From assembly GCF_029784135.1 (NCBI RefSeq), contig NC_073745.1:243625624-243689623 (forward strand): a DNA stretch of 64,000 bases, in the 5' to 3' direction. How positions within the stretch are numbered: the stretch's first letter is position 1; every line of letters starts with the position of its first letter. This document shows, piece by piece, positions 23,288 through 33,827 of the stretch. The DNA is from Toxorhynchites rutilus septentrionalis (lineage: Eukaryota; Arthropoda; Insecta; Diptera; Culicidae). Under the pieces are notes generated by a model. It searched no databases. It was not told the DNA's origin and saw nothing but the letters and a program-made list of their open reading frames with translations. The position numbers were made by a program, and so were the translations under genes.

Positions 23288-23506
23288 ATTATATCGATAT
23301 TGCAGCCAAATTAAGATAGATAGAAGTTGGGTGTCAAAGAACAAATTGTAGAGCGGTTAGAGAGCTTCAATTTGATTGATAGAAACAATCCAGTTTAATA
23401 AAAAAATCAGGATGACATTAATAATAATACATTAACAATTACTAACTTTTAAGTTTTTCACTTCCAAAATGTTATTAAAATCCATTAATTTAGTGATTGA
23501 GATGTA

Positions 23507-24800
23507 CAGGGTTTTCCATTTCGGGCTTCCGAAAGTATACAGCCCTGCGCTGACAACCGTTTGACATAGCTGTCAACCAAAGCGTCATATCGTTAGTTGA
23601 ATGTCTGCCATTTTACAATATGGATCGTTATGGCATCGCACAACGTGTTAATTTTGTTAAATTATACTATAAAAATGATGAAAAACCGGCAAATGTTTTT
23701 CGAGCATTACGGACGGATTTTGGTCGTCATGGACGGCCTACAGAGCACACAATCGCTAATGTGGTGCGTAAATTCGAACAAAATGGATCCGTAGCGGATA
23801 CTGTAAAACCTGTGCATCATCGTAATGTGCGTTCGGCCGAAAATATTGCTGCTGTTGCTGCCAGTGTGGAGGATGACCCGAATGTTTCGATTCCACGGCG
23901 TGCTCAGCAATTGGGCTTGTCAAACACATCATTGTGGCGAATTTTGCATTTGGGCTTGCACCTACATCCATATAAAGTCCAACTGGTACAAAAATTAGAA
24001 CGTGGTGAACATGGAATGTGTCGGGCATAAGTCGATTGGGTGAACGAACAACAGCAGCAAAATGCTGAATTTTCGCATCAAATTTGAGGCACATTTCGAG
24101 CTCGGTGGCTGTGTGAATACCCAAAATTTCCGTATATGGGGCTCAGAAAATCCACACGTGATTGTTGAGAGGCCATTGCATCCGCCAAAAGTCACTGTTT
24201 GGTGCGCATTATGGTCTGGTGGAGTCACCGGGCCGTATTTCTTTGAATATGAGGACGGTGAGACGGTAACTGTGAATGGTGAGCGCTATGGCCGCATGTT
24301 AACCGATTTTTTTTTTTGCCACAAACTGAAGATATGGATGCGGATGACATGTGGTTTCAGCAGGACGGCGCCACGTGCCACACAACACGACCGAACATGG
24401 CCATATTGCGAACGAAATTTGAGGGACGCATAATTTCGCGTTTTGGTGATGCCAATTGGCCGTCCAGATCATGCGATTTGAACCCGCTAGACTTTTTTTG
24501 TGGGGTTATGCGAAAGACCGTGTCTATGCCAACTCTCCGCAAACTCTTGAACATTTGAAAGACAACATTCGTGAAGTTATGACCGAGATACCGCCCCATA
24601 TGTGCCGAAAAGTCATCGAAAATTACCAGTTCCGGATCAAGGTGTGTGAGGAAGCCCTAGGTGGACATTTGAATGATGTTGTATTTCACACATAATGGCA
24701 TAAACCAAACTTTAATTTGAAATAAAAGATTCATCGGAATACGAATTCTAAGTGTGTTTTATTTCAATTTACTTTCGGAGTTTAAAGTTGGAAAACCCTG
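23507..24800 (+). mobile_element. Mariner-superfamily transposon (DD41D type), copy 1
   Basis: Ends read CAGGGTTTTCC on both sides with TA duplications (23505-23506, 24801-24802). The plus-strand transposase starts at ATG 23620 (MDRYGIAQRVNF) with an N-terminal HTH, then is split by an in-frame stop near 24028, a small loss after AEF (about 24072) and a frameshift in the T-run at 24307-24317. FQQDGATCHT and DLNPLDFF carry the second and third acidic residues with 41 residues between them, as in the rosa-like DD41D group. The C-terminal part runs to about 24695. Confidence 0.88.
23620..24695 (+). pseudogene. DD41D mariner transposase, disabled
   Basis: The first 136 codons are open (HTH region with RRAQQLGLSNTSLWRILH). 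Downstream pieces lie in other frames: FELGGCVNTQNFRIWGSENP, then VTVWCALWSG, then FQQDGATCHTT, then the DLNPLDFF block and a C-terminus ending GGHLNDVVFHT. The region that should carry the first catalytic aspartate (SDEAHF in relatives) is damaged. A cut-and-paste enzyme of this type would act on its own CAGGGTTTTCC ends; this copy cannot make it. Confidence 0.85.
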
Positions 24801-24837
24801 TACAATAGAACATAAAAAAAATTATTGTCTTTTAAAA

Positions 24838-24962
24838 ATGAAGGAATGTCCACGTGGACAACAGAGGGAGGGGTATCAGGAATGTCCACACTTGTTCACA
24901 GAGGAGGAGAGGGGTATCCTAAAACGTACTTTTCCTGTCCACGTGGAATGTGGACTGCCCCT
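24838..24962. repeat. End fragment of the GGGGCTGTCC transposon family
   Basis: AATGTCCACGTGGAC, then TGTCCACACTTGTTCACAG, then TGTGGACTGCCCCT follow the right end of the element at 48050-50035 closely. Only this subterminal region is present. Confidence 0.65.
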
Positions 24963-25109
24963 AAGATAAATTAAAGCCGCAAGCTACTTGTTGACATGTG
25001 CTCACTCCTTCCTGAGCCGCAATTGATCTTGGAAGATTTCAACTCTCACGGAACTGCCTGGGGGGAACAGTACGACGACAATCGTTCAATATTGATATAT
25101 GACCTTTGT

Positions 25110-25384
25110 TTCTTCTTCTTCTTCAATGGCACTAACGTTCCTAGAGGAACTTCGCCGTCTCAACGTAGTATTACTTGCGTCATTTTTATTAGTACTTAGT
25201 TGAGATTTCTATGCCAAATAACACGCCTTGAATGCATTCTGAGTGGCAAGTTCTAGAATACGCGTGATCACAGTGCAAGTCGGAGGAAATTTCTTTGACG
25301 AAAAATTCCCCCGACCAGAACGGGAATCGAACCCGAACACCCGGCATGTTAGTTATGACGCTAACCACTTGGCCAAGGGAGCAC
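25110..25384 (-). mobile_element. tRNA-derived SINE with 15-bp target duplication
   Basis: ATATATGACCTTTGT occurs at 25095-25109 and 25385-25399. On the minus strand the unit begins TGTGCTCCCTTGGCCAAGTG with an A-box-like TGGCCAAGTGGTTAGCGTC and a B-box GGTTCGATTCCC, a Pol III internal promoter, and ends in a (GAA)n tail. It sits inside the Juan-like LINE. Head-only and tail-only relatives lie at 61962-62033 and 4717-4870. It resembles the tRNA-related SINEs of culicine mosquitoes. Confidence 0.9.
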
Positions 25385-26319
25385 ATATATGACCTTTGTA
25401 ACAGCTTCAATATGACCGTTTTGATCACTGGGGAAACAACACGTGTACCTAAACCTCCTTCTAACCCAAGTGCTCTTGACCTCTCACTTTGCTCGAATTC
25501 ACTATCGTTAGAATGCAAGTGGAATGTAATCCAGGACCCCAACGGTAGTGATCACTTGGCAATCAAAATTTCCATCACCATTGGGTCAAATTCTTCTGAA
25601 TCTATAAACATGGAATATGACCTCACAAGACACATTGACTGGAAAAAATATGCGGACGCGATTGCTCTAGCCATCAATTCCAGAGATGGTTTACCTCCAT
25701 TGGAGGAGTATTACTTCCTTTCTCGTTTGATATATGACAGCGCGGTTCGCGCTCAAACGAAACCCATCCCAAGTTCCACTATATATCGAAGGCCTCCCAT
25801 TCCATGGTAGGATAGCCAATGTTCCAAGCTTTATCAGGATAAATCGAGCGCATTCAAAGCTTTTCGGAAACGTGGAACCATTGAAAATTTTCAATCTAAT
25901 TTGAACCTTGAAAATTTAAAAACTTGATCAAAGGAAAAAAGCGTGCTTATTGGCGAAATTTCGTGGGAGGTTTGCCACGAGAAACGTCAATGAAAAAATT
26001 ATGGAAAGTGGCTCGAAACATGAGAAATCGCTCACCAACGAATGAAAGCGAAGAATATTCACATCAACGGATTTTTAATTTTGCACGGAAGGTTTGTCCT
26101 GATTCCGCTCCTGTGCAAAAAATTGTTTGAGATATACCACAAGATAGGTGCGATCTTGATTCCGAGTTTTCGATGGTAGAATTCTTTCTTGCACTCCTTT
26201 CTTGTAACAATTCGGCTCCAGGAACGGATAGAATTAAGTTCAATTTGTTGAAAAACCTCCCTGATGTGGCAAAACATCGCTTGTTGAATTAATTCATTCG
26301 GTTTCTGGAGCATAATATT

Positions 26320-27081
26320 GTGCCAGATGATTGGAGACAGGTACGAGTTATAGATATTCAAACACCAGGAAAACCCACGTCCGACTTCAATTCGTACCGC
26401 CCAATAGCAATGCTGTCTTGTATTCGAAAATTGTTGGAGGAAATGATCTTGTTTCGCCTTGATCGATGGGTTGAAACGAATGACCTACTCTCAGATACAC
26501 AATATGGGTTCCGCAGGGGCAAGCGGACGAATGATTGTCTTGCGTTGCTTTCTTCAGAAATTCAAATGGCTTACGCCAAAAAAAAACAAATGGTTTCAGT
26601 ATTCTTGAACATAAAAGGGGGCCTTTGATTCATTTTCAATAGAGGTTTTGTCAGAAAAATTACACTCTCGGGGTCTGCCGCCTCTGTTGAATAATATGGT
26701 ATATAACTTGCTTTGTGCGAAACGTTTGAACTTTTCTCACGGAGATTCGGCAGTAAGTCGGTTCTCTTACATGGGCCTCCCCCAGATGGAGTGGTGTCTG
26801 TCGTAGGATCTAACGAATCCGATCTGGAAGGACCTTTACAAGACACTTTGAACAATTTTTCAACCTGGGCCATTGGTCTAAGAATTGAGTTCTCCACGGA
26901 GAAAACAGAGATGGTCGTCTTTTCTAGGAAGCATAGACCAGCGAAACCAAAGCTTCAACTTTTGGGTAAACCGATCACTCATGCTATGTCATTCAAGTGT
27001 CTTGGGGTCTGGTGTGACTCCCAATGTACTTTGGGGGCCCATATTCTGAGTATCTGTGTAAAAAATATCAACAAAGAGTAA
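26320..27081 (+). pseudogene. Juan-like reverse transcriptase lacking its catalytic block
   Basis: The 26320-26628 frame carries the RT fingers (SYRPIAMLSC, GFRRGKRTND) up to VSVFLNIKGG, where LDIKGAFD is expected. After a frameshift, a motif VLLHGPPPDGVVSVVG joins what should be the GLPQGSxLSP region straight to the segment after the YADD box. The FADD/YADD loop is thus deleted. Downstream residues (STEKTEMVVFSRKH) are well kept, suggesting the deletion is not very old. Confidence 0.75.
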
Positions 27082-27145
27082 ACTTTCTCCGTACAATTAC
27101 CGGCACCTGGTGGGGAACCTATCCTGAAGATTTTATAATGTTAAA

Positions 27146-27649
27146 AAACGTTAAAAAAAAACGTCAAAATAATTCATCCGTATTCGTATAGATTGGCAGA
27201 CCTGAAAATAATTTTTGAAATTTGAATGGAAATTATCACTCGATGTCGTTTGAAACATAAAAGACATAGTCCTGATTTTAACTTAACTATTTTGTCTACT
27301 AATTTCCTTTGCATGTCAAAACTTTAACATAAAATCATCGTAAGACACAATTTTCGTTCAAGATTTTTCCCTCAATTGCAGAGAATGTGTTGTTTTTTAT
27401 TCCTCCCGAATATCCATTATGCATTTTTGCTTCACAGAAATGAAACACGGAGCTCAATGTTGTCTATGTCTAATTGCGTCGCAAGGTTGACATATTTTAT
27501 TTATTTATTTTTTAAAATTTATTTTTAATTCAACACCATCCGACTATAAGTCTTAATGGTAAAATATTCTCAGATTGGAAAGAGCCCCCTTGAGCAAACG
27601 TAAAATTTTAACTCAAAGCGGCATGAGAACCCAATATCTTTTCACAAAA
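27146..27649. other. AT-rich, nothing recognised
   Basis: A/T-rich sequence between two oppositely oriented LINE fragments. No open frame or repeat end is seen. Confidence 0.5.
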
Positions 27650-28056
27650 AGTATACAAATGAAAATAACATTAAAATAAAGCAAGTAAAAATATTTAATA
27701 ACAATGATAAAGATATTGTACTAAGCATAAATTCACAGTTGCACACAACACATTTTAGACATGTAATTTCCACGAAGATTATATTCCAACGCCATCTGCC
27801 GAATAGGTTCATGAAGTCCATAATTAGTGCGGTGCGCTTCAACCCGTAACAATGGTTGATTCCGTTGATGCCGAAGAGGGCAGTAAAGCTGGAGTCGCGA
27901 CAGAACAGCAGGACAGTCAAAATTTCCTGACAGCATTTGATGAACCGTCTTTGCAGTGATATCCTTGCGTCGCTGCTCAAGAGTAGCTATGCCAACTAGC
28001 TGGTAAAGTTCCTCATAAGGTGGTAAAGCATCATAATTTCTCCAAGGTAGCGTACG

Positions 28057-28785
28057 TCAAATTTTACGAATGGAGCATTTTTGTATCCGTTCGAGACGAA
28101 GTATCCAATAGTCATAAAGCGGATTCCAAACAACACAGCTAGACTCAAGGATGGAACGTACTAAAGAGCAATAGAGAGTTCGTAGAGCGCCAGGATCGCA
28201 GAATTCTCTGCCAATCCGAAAGATAATTCCAAGCTGACGATACGCTTTGTTGATAATATAGATGTAGTGCTGTCTAAACGACATTGGGCTATCCAAAATA
28301 ACACCGAGATCCGTGACGATGTCACTGTGCTGGAGTAACGAGCCATTAATGCTATAGTTAAAAACTATGGGCTGTTTTTTACGAGTAAAACTGGTAGCAG
28401 TGTATTTCAGAATACTGATAGTCATGTGATTCATGCTGCACCACTCCGCGAATAAGTCAATCAAGTTTTGGAGTTGCAGACAGTCTGAGGCGGTCTCAAT
28501 TGGCAGATAAATTTTTACATCGTCAGCGTAGCATAACCTGGTTCCATGAGGCAATAGTCGAGTAATGTCGTAAACGAACAGCGAGAATAGCAAAGGTCCT
28601 AAAATGCTACCTTGCGGTACTCCGGAACCATTCTGGAACCACCTCGATTGGGAAGAACCCACTTTTACGGAAATTTGGCGATTAAGTAAATATGTGCGTA
28701 GCCACGAAAGCAGGCCAGATGATACTCCTAGTTTGTTGAGTTTTGCCAGCAAGATTCCATGGTCCACACTGAGTTTTGCCAGCAA
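28057..28785 (-). pseudogene. LINE reverse transcriptase, partial, active-site motif intact
   Basis: A 242-codon open frame covers RT motifs from the palm (DHGILLAKLNKLGV) through GVPQGSILGPLL and CYADDVKIYLPI to the thumb and the start of the C-terminal domain (SCVVWNPLYDYW). It is the longest intact LINE RT segment in the window. It lacks fingers and endonuclease and ends in a stop inside the C-terminal domain, with the remaining residues readable downstream in another frame. It cannot act by itself. Confidence 0.8.
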
Positions 28786-28796
28786 GATTCCATGGT
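28740..28796. repeat. 28-bp tandem duplication
   Basis: GAGTTTTGCCAGCAAGATTC plus the following CATGGT occurs twice, joined by CCACACT, at the truncated 5' edge of the LINE. It looks like a slippage or repair product. Confidence 0.8.
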
Positions 28797-29110
28797 GTCG
28801 ATCTGATTACCTTGTTCCGTAGTACGCAAGCATAGCGATGTGAATTCCAATAAATTAGTTGAAACAAATCGGCCTGATCAGATATTTGCACAACTCAGAA
28901 TGCAAAATTGCAATCCGTTCGGATAATTTCGACTCTGAAACTATTAAGGTGTGGCTCATGATAGCGTTTCCCAAGTGAATGTATTCTTCCTCAAGCCACT
29001 TATGTTGATTAAACATAAAAACCATGATGAATGGAATACTTGTGGCAGGATCACGTTGTCTAATGTTTGTGCAAAATACATTCGCGTCATTGTGCAGACA
29101 CCTTCTATGA

Positions 29111-29175
29111 TTTTAGTAACGCTTGCGCACTGAATCTAGACACATGCTCTCCAGCAGATGTTTTATCAGAATTGA
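29111..29175. repeat. Dispersed repeat piece, shared with 36789-36845
   Basis: AACGCTTGxGCAxTGAATCTA, then CATGCTCTxCAGCAG and TGTTTxATCA occur in both places in the same orientation with a few changes. The surrounding sequence is AT-rich. The family is not identified. Confidence 0.6.
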
Positions 29176-29945
29176 TGACAATAACGTGATTGTCATTTTG
29201 TAAACCGAGCCAGTGTGATTTGAAGTAGTTTAAATTTGTGGTTATATGTATTGTTTGAGGCAAAATTTAAGAAAAAAATTTTCAGATTTCCCAAATGAAT
29301 TTGCAAGCTCTTCCGATTTGCAGGTTAAAAATCCCAGCGAATCTCTAGTCAACACGACAAACTCTGCGGGCATGTTCTTGAGTACTATATTCACTTTACT
29401 GAAAGATTCATTGATAATTTTAGGAACCCATCATTGTTCCGAGAACTTAAGTTCAATACAGACTTCACTGAACATTTTTTCCCAATCTTCCAAACAGCAT
29501 CAATTTGTCGCAAATTCTTTGATCGTCAGATTATAACAACTGCTCCAAAAAAAATATACCATAATCGAAAACAAATAGCCATTCAACCTTCAGAAAATCT
29601 AAGACGTATACAAAAAGCATTTTTCAAATTTCAACTCTCATTTTGTTTTGACAGAACATAGTAAAAGGTGTAATCAAAGAAAAAAACGAGGCCAAACCAT
29701 AAAAAAAGAATACGAACGAGCAAGTTCAAAAAAGAGGAAAACGTTCTTTTTTCCCCCAAAATGATCAAGAAAATTCGGAAATTCATAAATGCATGTACCA
29801 TCTACGCACATTTATGTTGAGAGAAACCTTACAACATAGAAATCTCACCAATCCTTTTTTTTTCAATAGAGTGCACATGGACATCTTTGAAATTGATGAG
29901 CATAACTATCTTTTTTCAATTTGTGCTTTTTCTAAACATCTCTAC
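29176..29945. other. AT-rich, nothing recognised
   Basis: Short frames at 29246-29536 and 29434-29661 are Phe/Lys/Asn-rich without motifs. No repeat ends were found. Confidence 0.5.
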
Positions 29946-29949
29946 TTAA

Positions 29950-30584
29950 CACGTTGAGCCCTGAATTGTTCTTGCTACGGTTTCCATTCAGCCCGCATCA
30001 CGAGCATTTGCACAATATCAGTGTCGGTTCCCACCCCAAAGATATTTATTGTACAACATAGTCAGAAATTCGGCTAGAAAGTAGTCACATATCGGGCCTG
30101 ATTCTCGAATACACTTCACGGTGGAAATGAAATAAACGACACGCCATTGAACTACGTTTTACGAGTTAGTGAAGTATCGAAGATAATGATGAGTTTTCAG
30201 GCAGAATGAGCACTTTTCAAATAAAAAAATCATTAATGAAAACTAACTTCTTCGTATCAAACTGGTGTTCAATGTGAATGGAAAACTTTGTTTTCTTCAT
30301 GTGGTATAAAAATCTCATACCAAAGTTTCATCTGAAGATAATTTAATATTATAATGATAAGTTTTAGTGGGAAACTAATTTCGTATCCGGATGTGGACAC
30401 CGTACCGTTGTCATCGTGGATACATTTCATTTCGTTTCCACCGTGAAGTGTATTCGAGAATCAGGTCCATCGTAAAACATCCGAAAAAAAACATTTTTTT
30501 TCCTTATTTTGTAGTTGTGATCAACGTTTTTCTAACGAAAAACCTCAATGTCAGTCCCTAGGGACCGACATGGGGTTCAACGTG
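29950..30584. mobile_element. TTAA-flanked (piggyBac-like) MITE
   Basis: Starts CACGTTGAGCCCTGA after TTAA (29946-29949) and ends GGGGTTCAACGTG at 30584, where the right TTAA has decayed to TGGA. Subterminal GGACCGACAT and TCGGTTCCC motifs face each other. TTAA with such TIRs is the piggyBac hallmark. Fragments recur at 3252 and 41346. It contains another MITE (30095-30468). Confidence 0.75.
30095..30468. mobile_element. MITE nested in the TTAA element
   Basis: GGCCTGATTCTCGAATACAC on the left and its reverse complement on the right form an inverted repeat of about 38 bp (through TTCACGGTGGAAA). ATCG flanks both ends. The 374-bp unit has no coding capacity. The superfamily is uncertain. Confidence 0.8.
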
Positions 30585-30647
30585 TGGATTTGACCTTTCG
30601 AACATTTTTCCGCTCACATATTCTATCGTAAAGCATTCAGTACTTAA

Positions 30648-31857
30648 CACTCCTATACTCGCGCATTGGTCTGTCAGACCGAGAAATCAACAAATTCGTT
30701 CATTTCTCAGAAAATATCAACACTACGACTTTGCGATTCTCTCTAGCTTTGTTATTCGTCGTTCGTCATCGTTTAGCGTATCGCATGTGTTGGTATAAAG
30801 AGGATGTGTGCCACTTTTTTAACACTTTTTTAACAAGTGTCTTTTTTCATATTCTAGAATATCGTTGAATGAAATGTTTAAATAAATGTTAGTGGTGTGG
30901 AATATTTATAGAATATAATGCATAATATTACTGCCGGACTATTTTTATTTGATTTCAGCCCCTTTTGTAACTGGATTGAATTAATCCATATATTAACTAT
31001 TCGTCGGTGTATTCCTCGTTAGATTCATACGTTCAAAAGCAAAATGTAAATGTTTGACTTTCGTATAGTTATTCGCTAAATATAATGGTCATACGTATAC
31101 ACACTTGTGAAAGAATTTCACTTGTGGAAGAATTGTAAACAGTAAACTATGAACTAGTTGGTGACTAATGGTAATTTTTAACAATTAAAGTTTCGGGGAT
31201 AATTTTTTTATAATGATCAATATCGACAAGAAAACAAGAAAAATAAAAGGAAGTTACTAGAAATTCTTTTATATCATCTTTTTATGCCCCATCTAAAAAA
31301 AAAGGTATTAATTCTTAGTTTACCAAGAATACAGAGACAAAGAATATTAGAAATATACAATGTTTATATTCCAGAACCTTTATCATCTGGTAATTATCTA
31401 GAAGGTCGTTATACATTCTTCTGTTCGATAAAAGACCCGAAAGACACGCAACAACTGCATGAAATAAATGTTTTTTTCGAGCATGCAGTTATGCTATGTT
31501 CTGACTCTTACTCCAATGAAACCACAATCGATTAATACGTTTTTATGTTATTTAATAGCTCTTTATACTTCCATGAATTATATTCAGTTGCTTACTATTA
31601 ATTAATAACGGTGAAAAATTCGAATTTCGATATTTGTGTTGGAGTATCAAAAATTACTCTGTTTTGAGGAAGCTGAATTATTTATATTTTATATTAATAT
31701 ATTTTTGGAGGTTTTTCATTTAATCATACCCTCTTCAAATAAATACCAATAAAACCTGTGAATATACAATGGCAACATTACAGAGAAGTTCAATTTTCGG
31801 TCTGTGACACCGTGCGCGAGAATACGTGTTATGATTTTGCACGCGAGTACAGGAGGG
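30648..31857. mobile_element. piggyBac-like element with TTAA duplication
   Basis: TTAA sits at 30644-30647 and 31858-31861. The ends read CACTCCTATACTCGCGC and, in reverse complement, CCCTCCTGTACTCGCG. Inner mirrored motifs TCTGTCAGACCG and CGGTCTGTGACA follow. The 1.2-kb interior is AT-rich with only an unrecognised 83-codon frame (31284-31535), so it is probably a non-autonomous piggyBac-type element. Confidence 0.8.
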
Positions 31858-31861
31858 TTAA

Positions 31862-32611
31862 ACAATGCACGTTATTATCCAGCATTGCAACATAAGCACT
31901 ATTCAATCCATTAGCAAACATTATGTGGCATGGGAGATTCAACAAATCTCTATCTAATCACAGTCTGGTGCATAAAACGCACACAGCGCAAATATGAAAG
32001 GGACAGAGGGAGAAAGAGAACAATTCGACAGAACAGTACACAATACAACGAGTGGAAAAGCGAACAAAAAAAACGATTTTATCTCTCTTTCCTGTGAGGA
32101 ATTATCTATGGTATGCCACGCACAGAATGGCATGCGAGCAGATAGGAAATTAATATGCCATAAACAAAGCGGAGATGACAGGGTGACTCCAATCGGAATA
32201 AACGTGCCGTGATGATTGATTTGCTGGGAATGCTGGAAACGGTTCATCCGGTTGATTCGTACGATTCATTCATCAGTACCGCAACATGTCACAAGAACGA
32301 AACGAGTCACCCTGTAACGAAGCTTCCCTTCCCCTTGCGACAGTTCACAGCAGTCATCCTTGAAAACAAATAATAAACGCACACAGCCGGTCCTTCGCTC
32401 AATACGAGAGTGTGGCATCAATGTGGGACTTGTACTGAAAATTGAAAGGGATAACACAGCTAAGAAAGAATATGGCCCAGCGTTTTGTGGCAACTGCTGT
32501 GAATTATGATTGAGAATTTGCTAGTCTATGCACTAAGTCAAAGGTGTGCCTTTACAGTGCACTTATTATTATCGAAGTGGTTTTTCGCGAAAATCAGCCG
32601 CGCCTTCAGAT
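31862..32611. other. Non-repetitive flank, then LINE 5' edge
   Basis: 31920-32500 has balanced composition and no TE ends I recognise. Short frames on both strands lack motifs. 32570-32611 probably belongs to the LINE 5' region that resumes after the hAT insertion at 33421. Confidence 0.45.
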
Positions 32612-33420
32612 TAGGATTGGGCGATATCGAATCGATTCCTAGAAAATCGATCTTTTCCATTCCGATTTCCGATTTTTTGGATCGATCTTTCGTACTCGAG
32701 AAAATCGAGAAAATCGATTTTTTTTGCTTTCGATCTTTTCGATCTTTTTGTAGATTTGTTTTTCAGTGTACATCGATATTTTATCTCACCAAAGGCCACC
32801 TAACATTTTTTTTTCAAACATAATGTCAACATTTTGATCACTTCTTCTACGATTTACTTCCGTAAAAATGCTGACAGAGACAGAACTAGCGGCAGCTACT
32901 GAGAGGATGAACTGTAACCGGTTGCGGATAGGATCTCTGAACCTGATGTTGACATCAATTACAGGCGAAAGGTTGTTTTCTAGAACTGGCCCCAAAAACA
33001 AGAATCGGCTTCGACTAAATGGCAGATGTATGGCACGATTGGCTTTTATGGGATCATTGTCAGCTAAGTGCTGGTTGGTTGTTCAATTTGTAAGAATGCT
33101 GTTTTCAATTAATTTATTCAATAAAACGACTACCTGACGGCACAAGGTGAATGTCCTGTTGCTGTGGTCCTCATGCTGAGAAACAAAACAAAATGCTTCT
33201 GATATTTGAATAGAAAAATGAATTTTGTATTCCCTGTTTAAAGAAAAGACAGCATTCATATAGAATAAACAAATAAATCGAAAATACTTTTTTATTTTTA
33301 AAAAATCGATTCGGCAAAGATCGCTTCTTTGGTACCGATTTAATCAGTGGATCGATCCCAACGCTGTTTGGAAAATCGATTCGATAAGATCGATCTTTTT
33401 ATAAAGATCGCCCAATCCTA
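32612..33420 (+). mobile_element. hAT element with perfect 8-bp target duplication
   Basis: CTTCAGAT is present at 32604-32611 and 33421-33428. TIRs TAGGATTGGGCGAT and ATCGCCCAATCCTA are perfect over 14 bp. The interior holds a remnant of the hAT dimerisation domain (see 32868). The element is 809 bp and internally deleted. Ends of the same family lie at 43063 and 47042. It interrupts the 5' region of the LINE at 33429. Confidence 0.92.
32868..33078 (+). pseudogene. hAT transposase C-terminal (dimerisation) remnant
   Basis: ITGERLFSRTGPKNKNRLRL, then MARLAFMGSLSAKCW, matches the end of hAT transposases, where SERLFSxAG...NRL...LLFLxxNL mediates dimer formation. The first DDE-containing two thirds are missing. 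A related fragment with the ELAAAT motif is found near 43335. Confidence 0.7.
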
Positions 33421-33827
33421 CTTCAGATGCTTCGGTGCAGCATCGGGATCCTCCGGGGGCTTTCATCGCCTAGTCCCTTCTCCACCAACCACCGATGAAC
33501 TGTTCGGAAACTCACTGACAACTTCAGTTCGTCCCGGATCTTTTTCGAGACTTTGAAGGGATCTTTCTAGGACGCTCGCTTTGTAGCAGAGTTATCCTTC
33601 GCGGTAGTTTTACTTGTGCATCCAGTCGTTTGGCATTTTTACGGTCGAGGAGGGCATTAACCCAACCCAGCTCTAAAGCCACAAGCCCTCAATGCTGAAA
33701 ATTGGCCCGACGGTTTGCTGTTTAGGGAATTTATGGTGCAGCCAAAAAACGTGACTCGACGTGTGATCACTACAACACGGGAGACCCCTCTTGCAACCGC
33801 GCAGGACACAGCAACTCCGATAGTGAT

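Larger units (their letters stand above)
24963..27145 (+). mobile_element. Juan-like LINE fragment (Jockey clade), decayed
   Basis: Reads, across several frames, an endonuclease end (LILEDFNSHGTAWGEQ), linker, and RT motifs (APGTDRIKFNLLKNLP, FNSYRPIAMLSCIRKLLEEM, QYGFRRGKRTNDCLALL), then EKTEMVVFSRKHRPAKPK and FKCLGVWCD. The wording matches the mosquito Juan family as I remember it. It is 5' truncated, interrupted by a SINE, and has lost a block between the GLPQ-like motif and DGVVSVVG that should carry the catalytic Asp pair. It stops near TITGTWWG without a tail. Confidence 0.8.
27650..28797 (-). mobile_element. 5'-truncated LINE, minus strand
   Basis: The minus strand encodes the second half of a reverse transcriptase and the C-terminal region: GVPQGSILGPLLFSLF, CYADDVKIY (intact YADD), LGVILDSPMSF, then the tail with LRHQRNQPLLRVEAHRTNYG. 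One stop (near 28057) and a frameshift break the C-terminus. The 5' cut lies near 28785-28797. RT wording is that of insect CR1/Jockey-type LINEs; the family is not named. Confidence 0.8.

Noticed and set aside
23707..24228. Minus-strand ORFs inside the mariner
   Set aside because: Antisense shadows of the transposase frame; the mirror set appears at 54997-55318.
25316..25384. tRNA gene
   Set aside because: A- and B-box motifs are present but there is no complete cloverleaf; the 15-bp duplication and (GAA)n tail show it is the head of a SINE.
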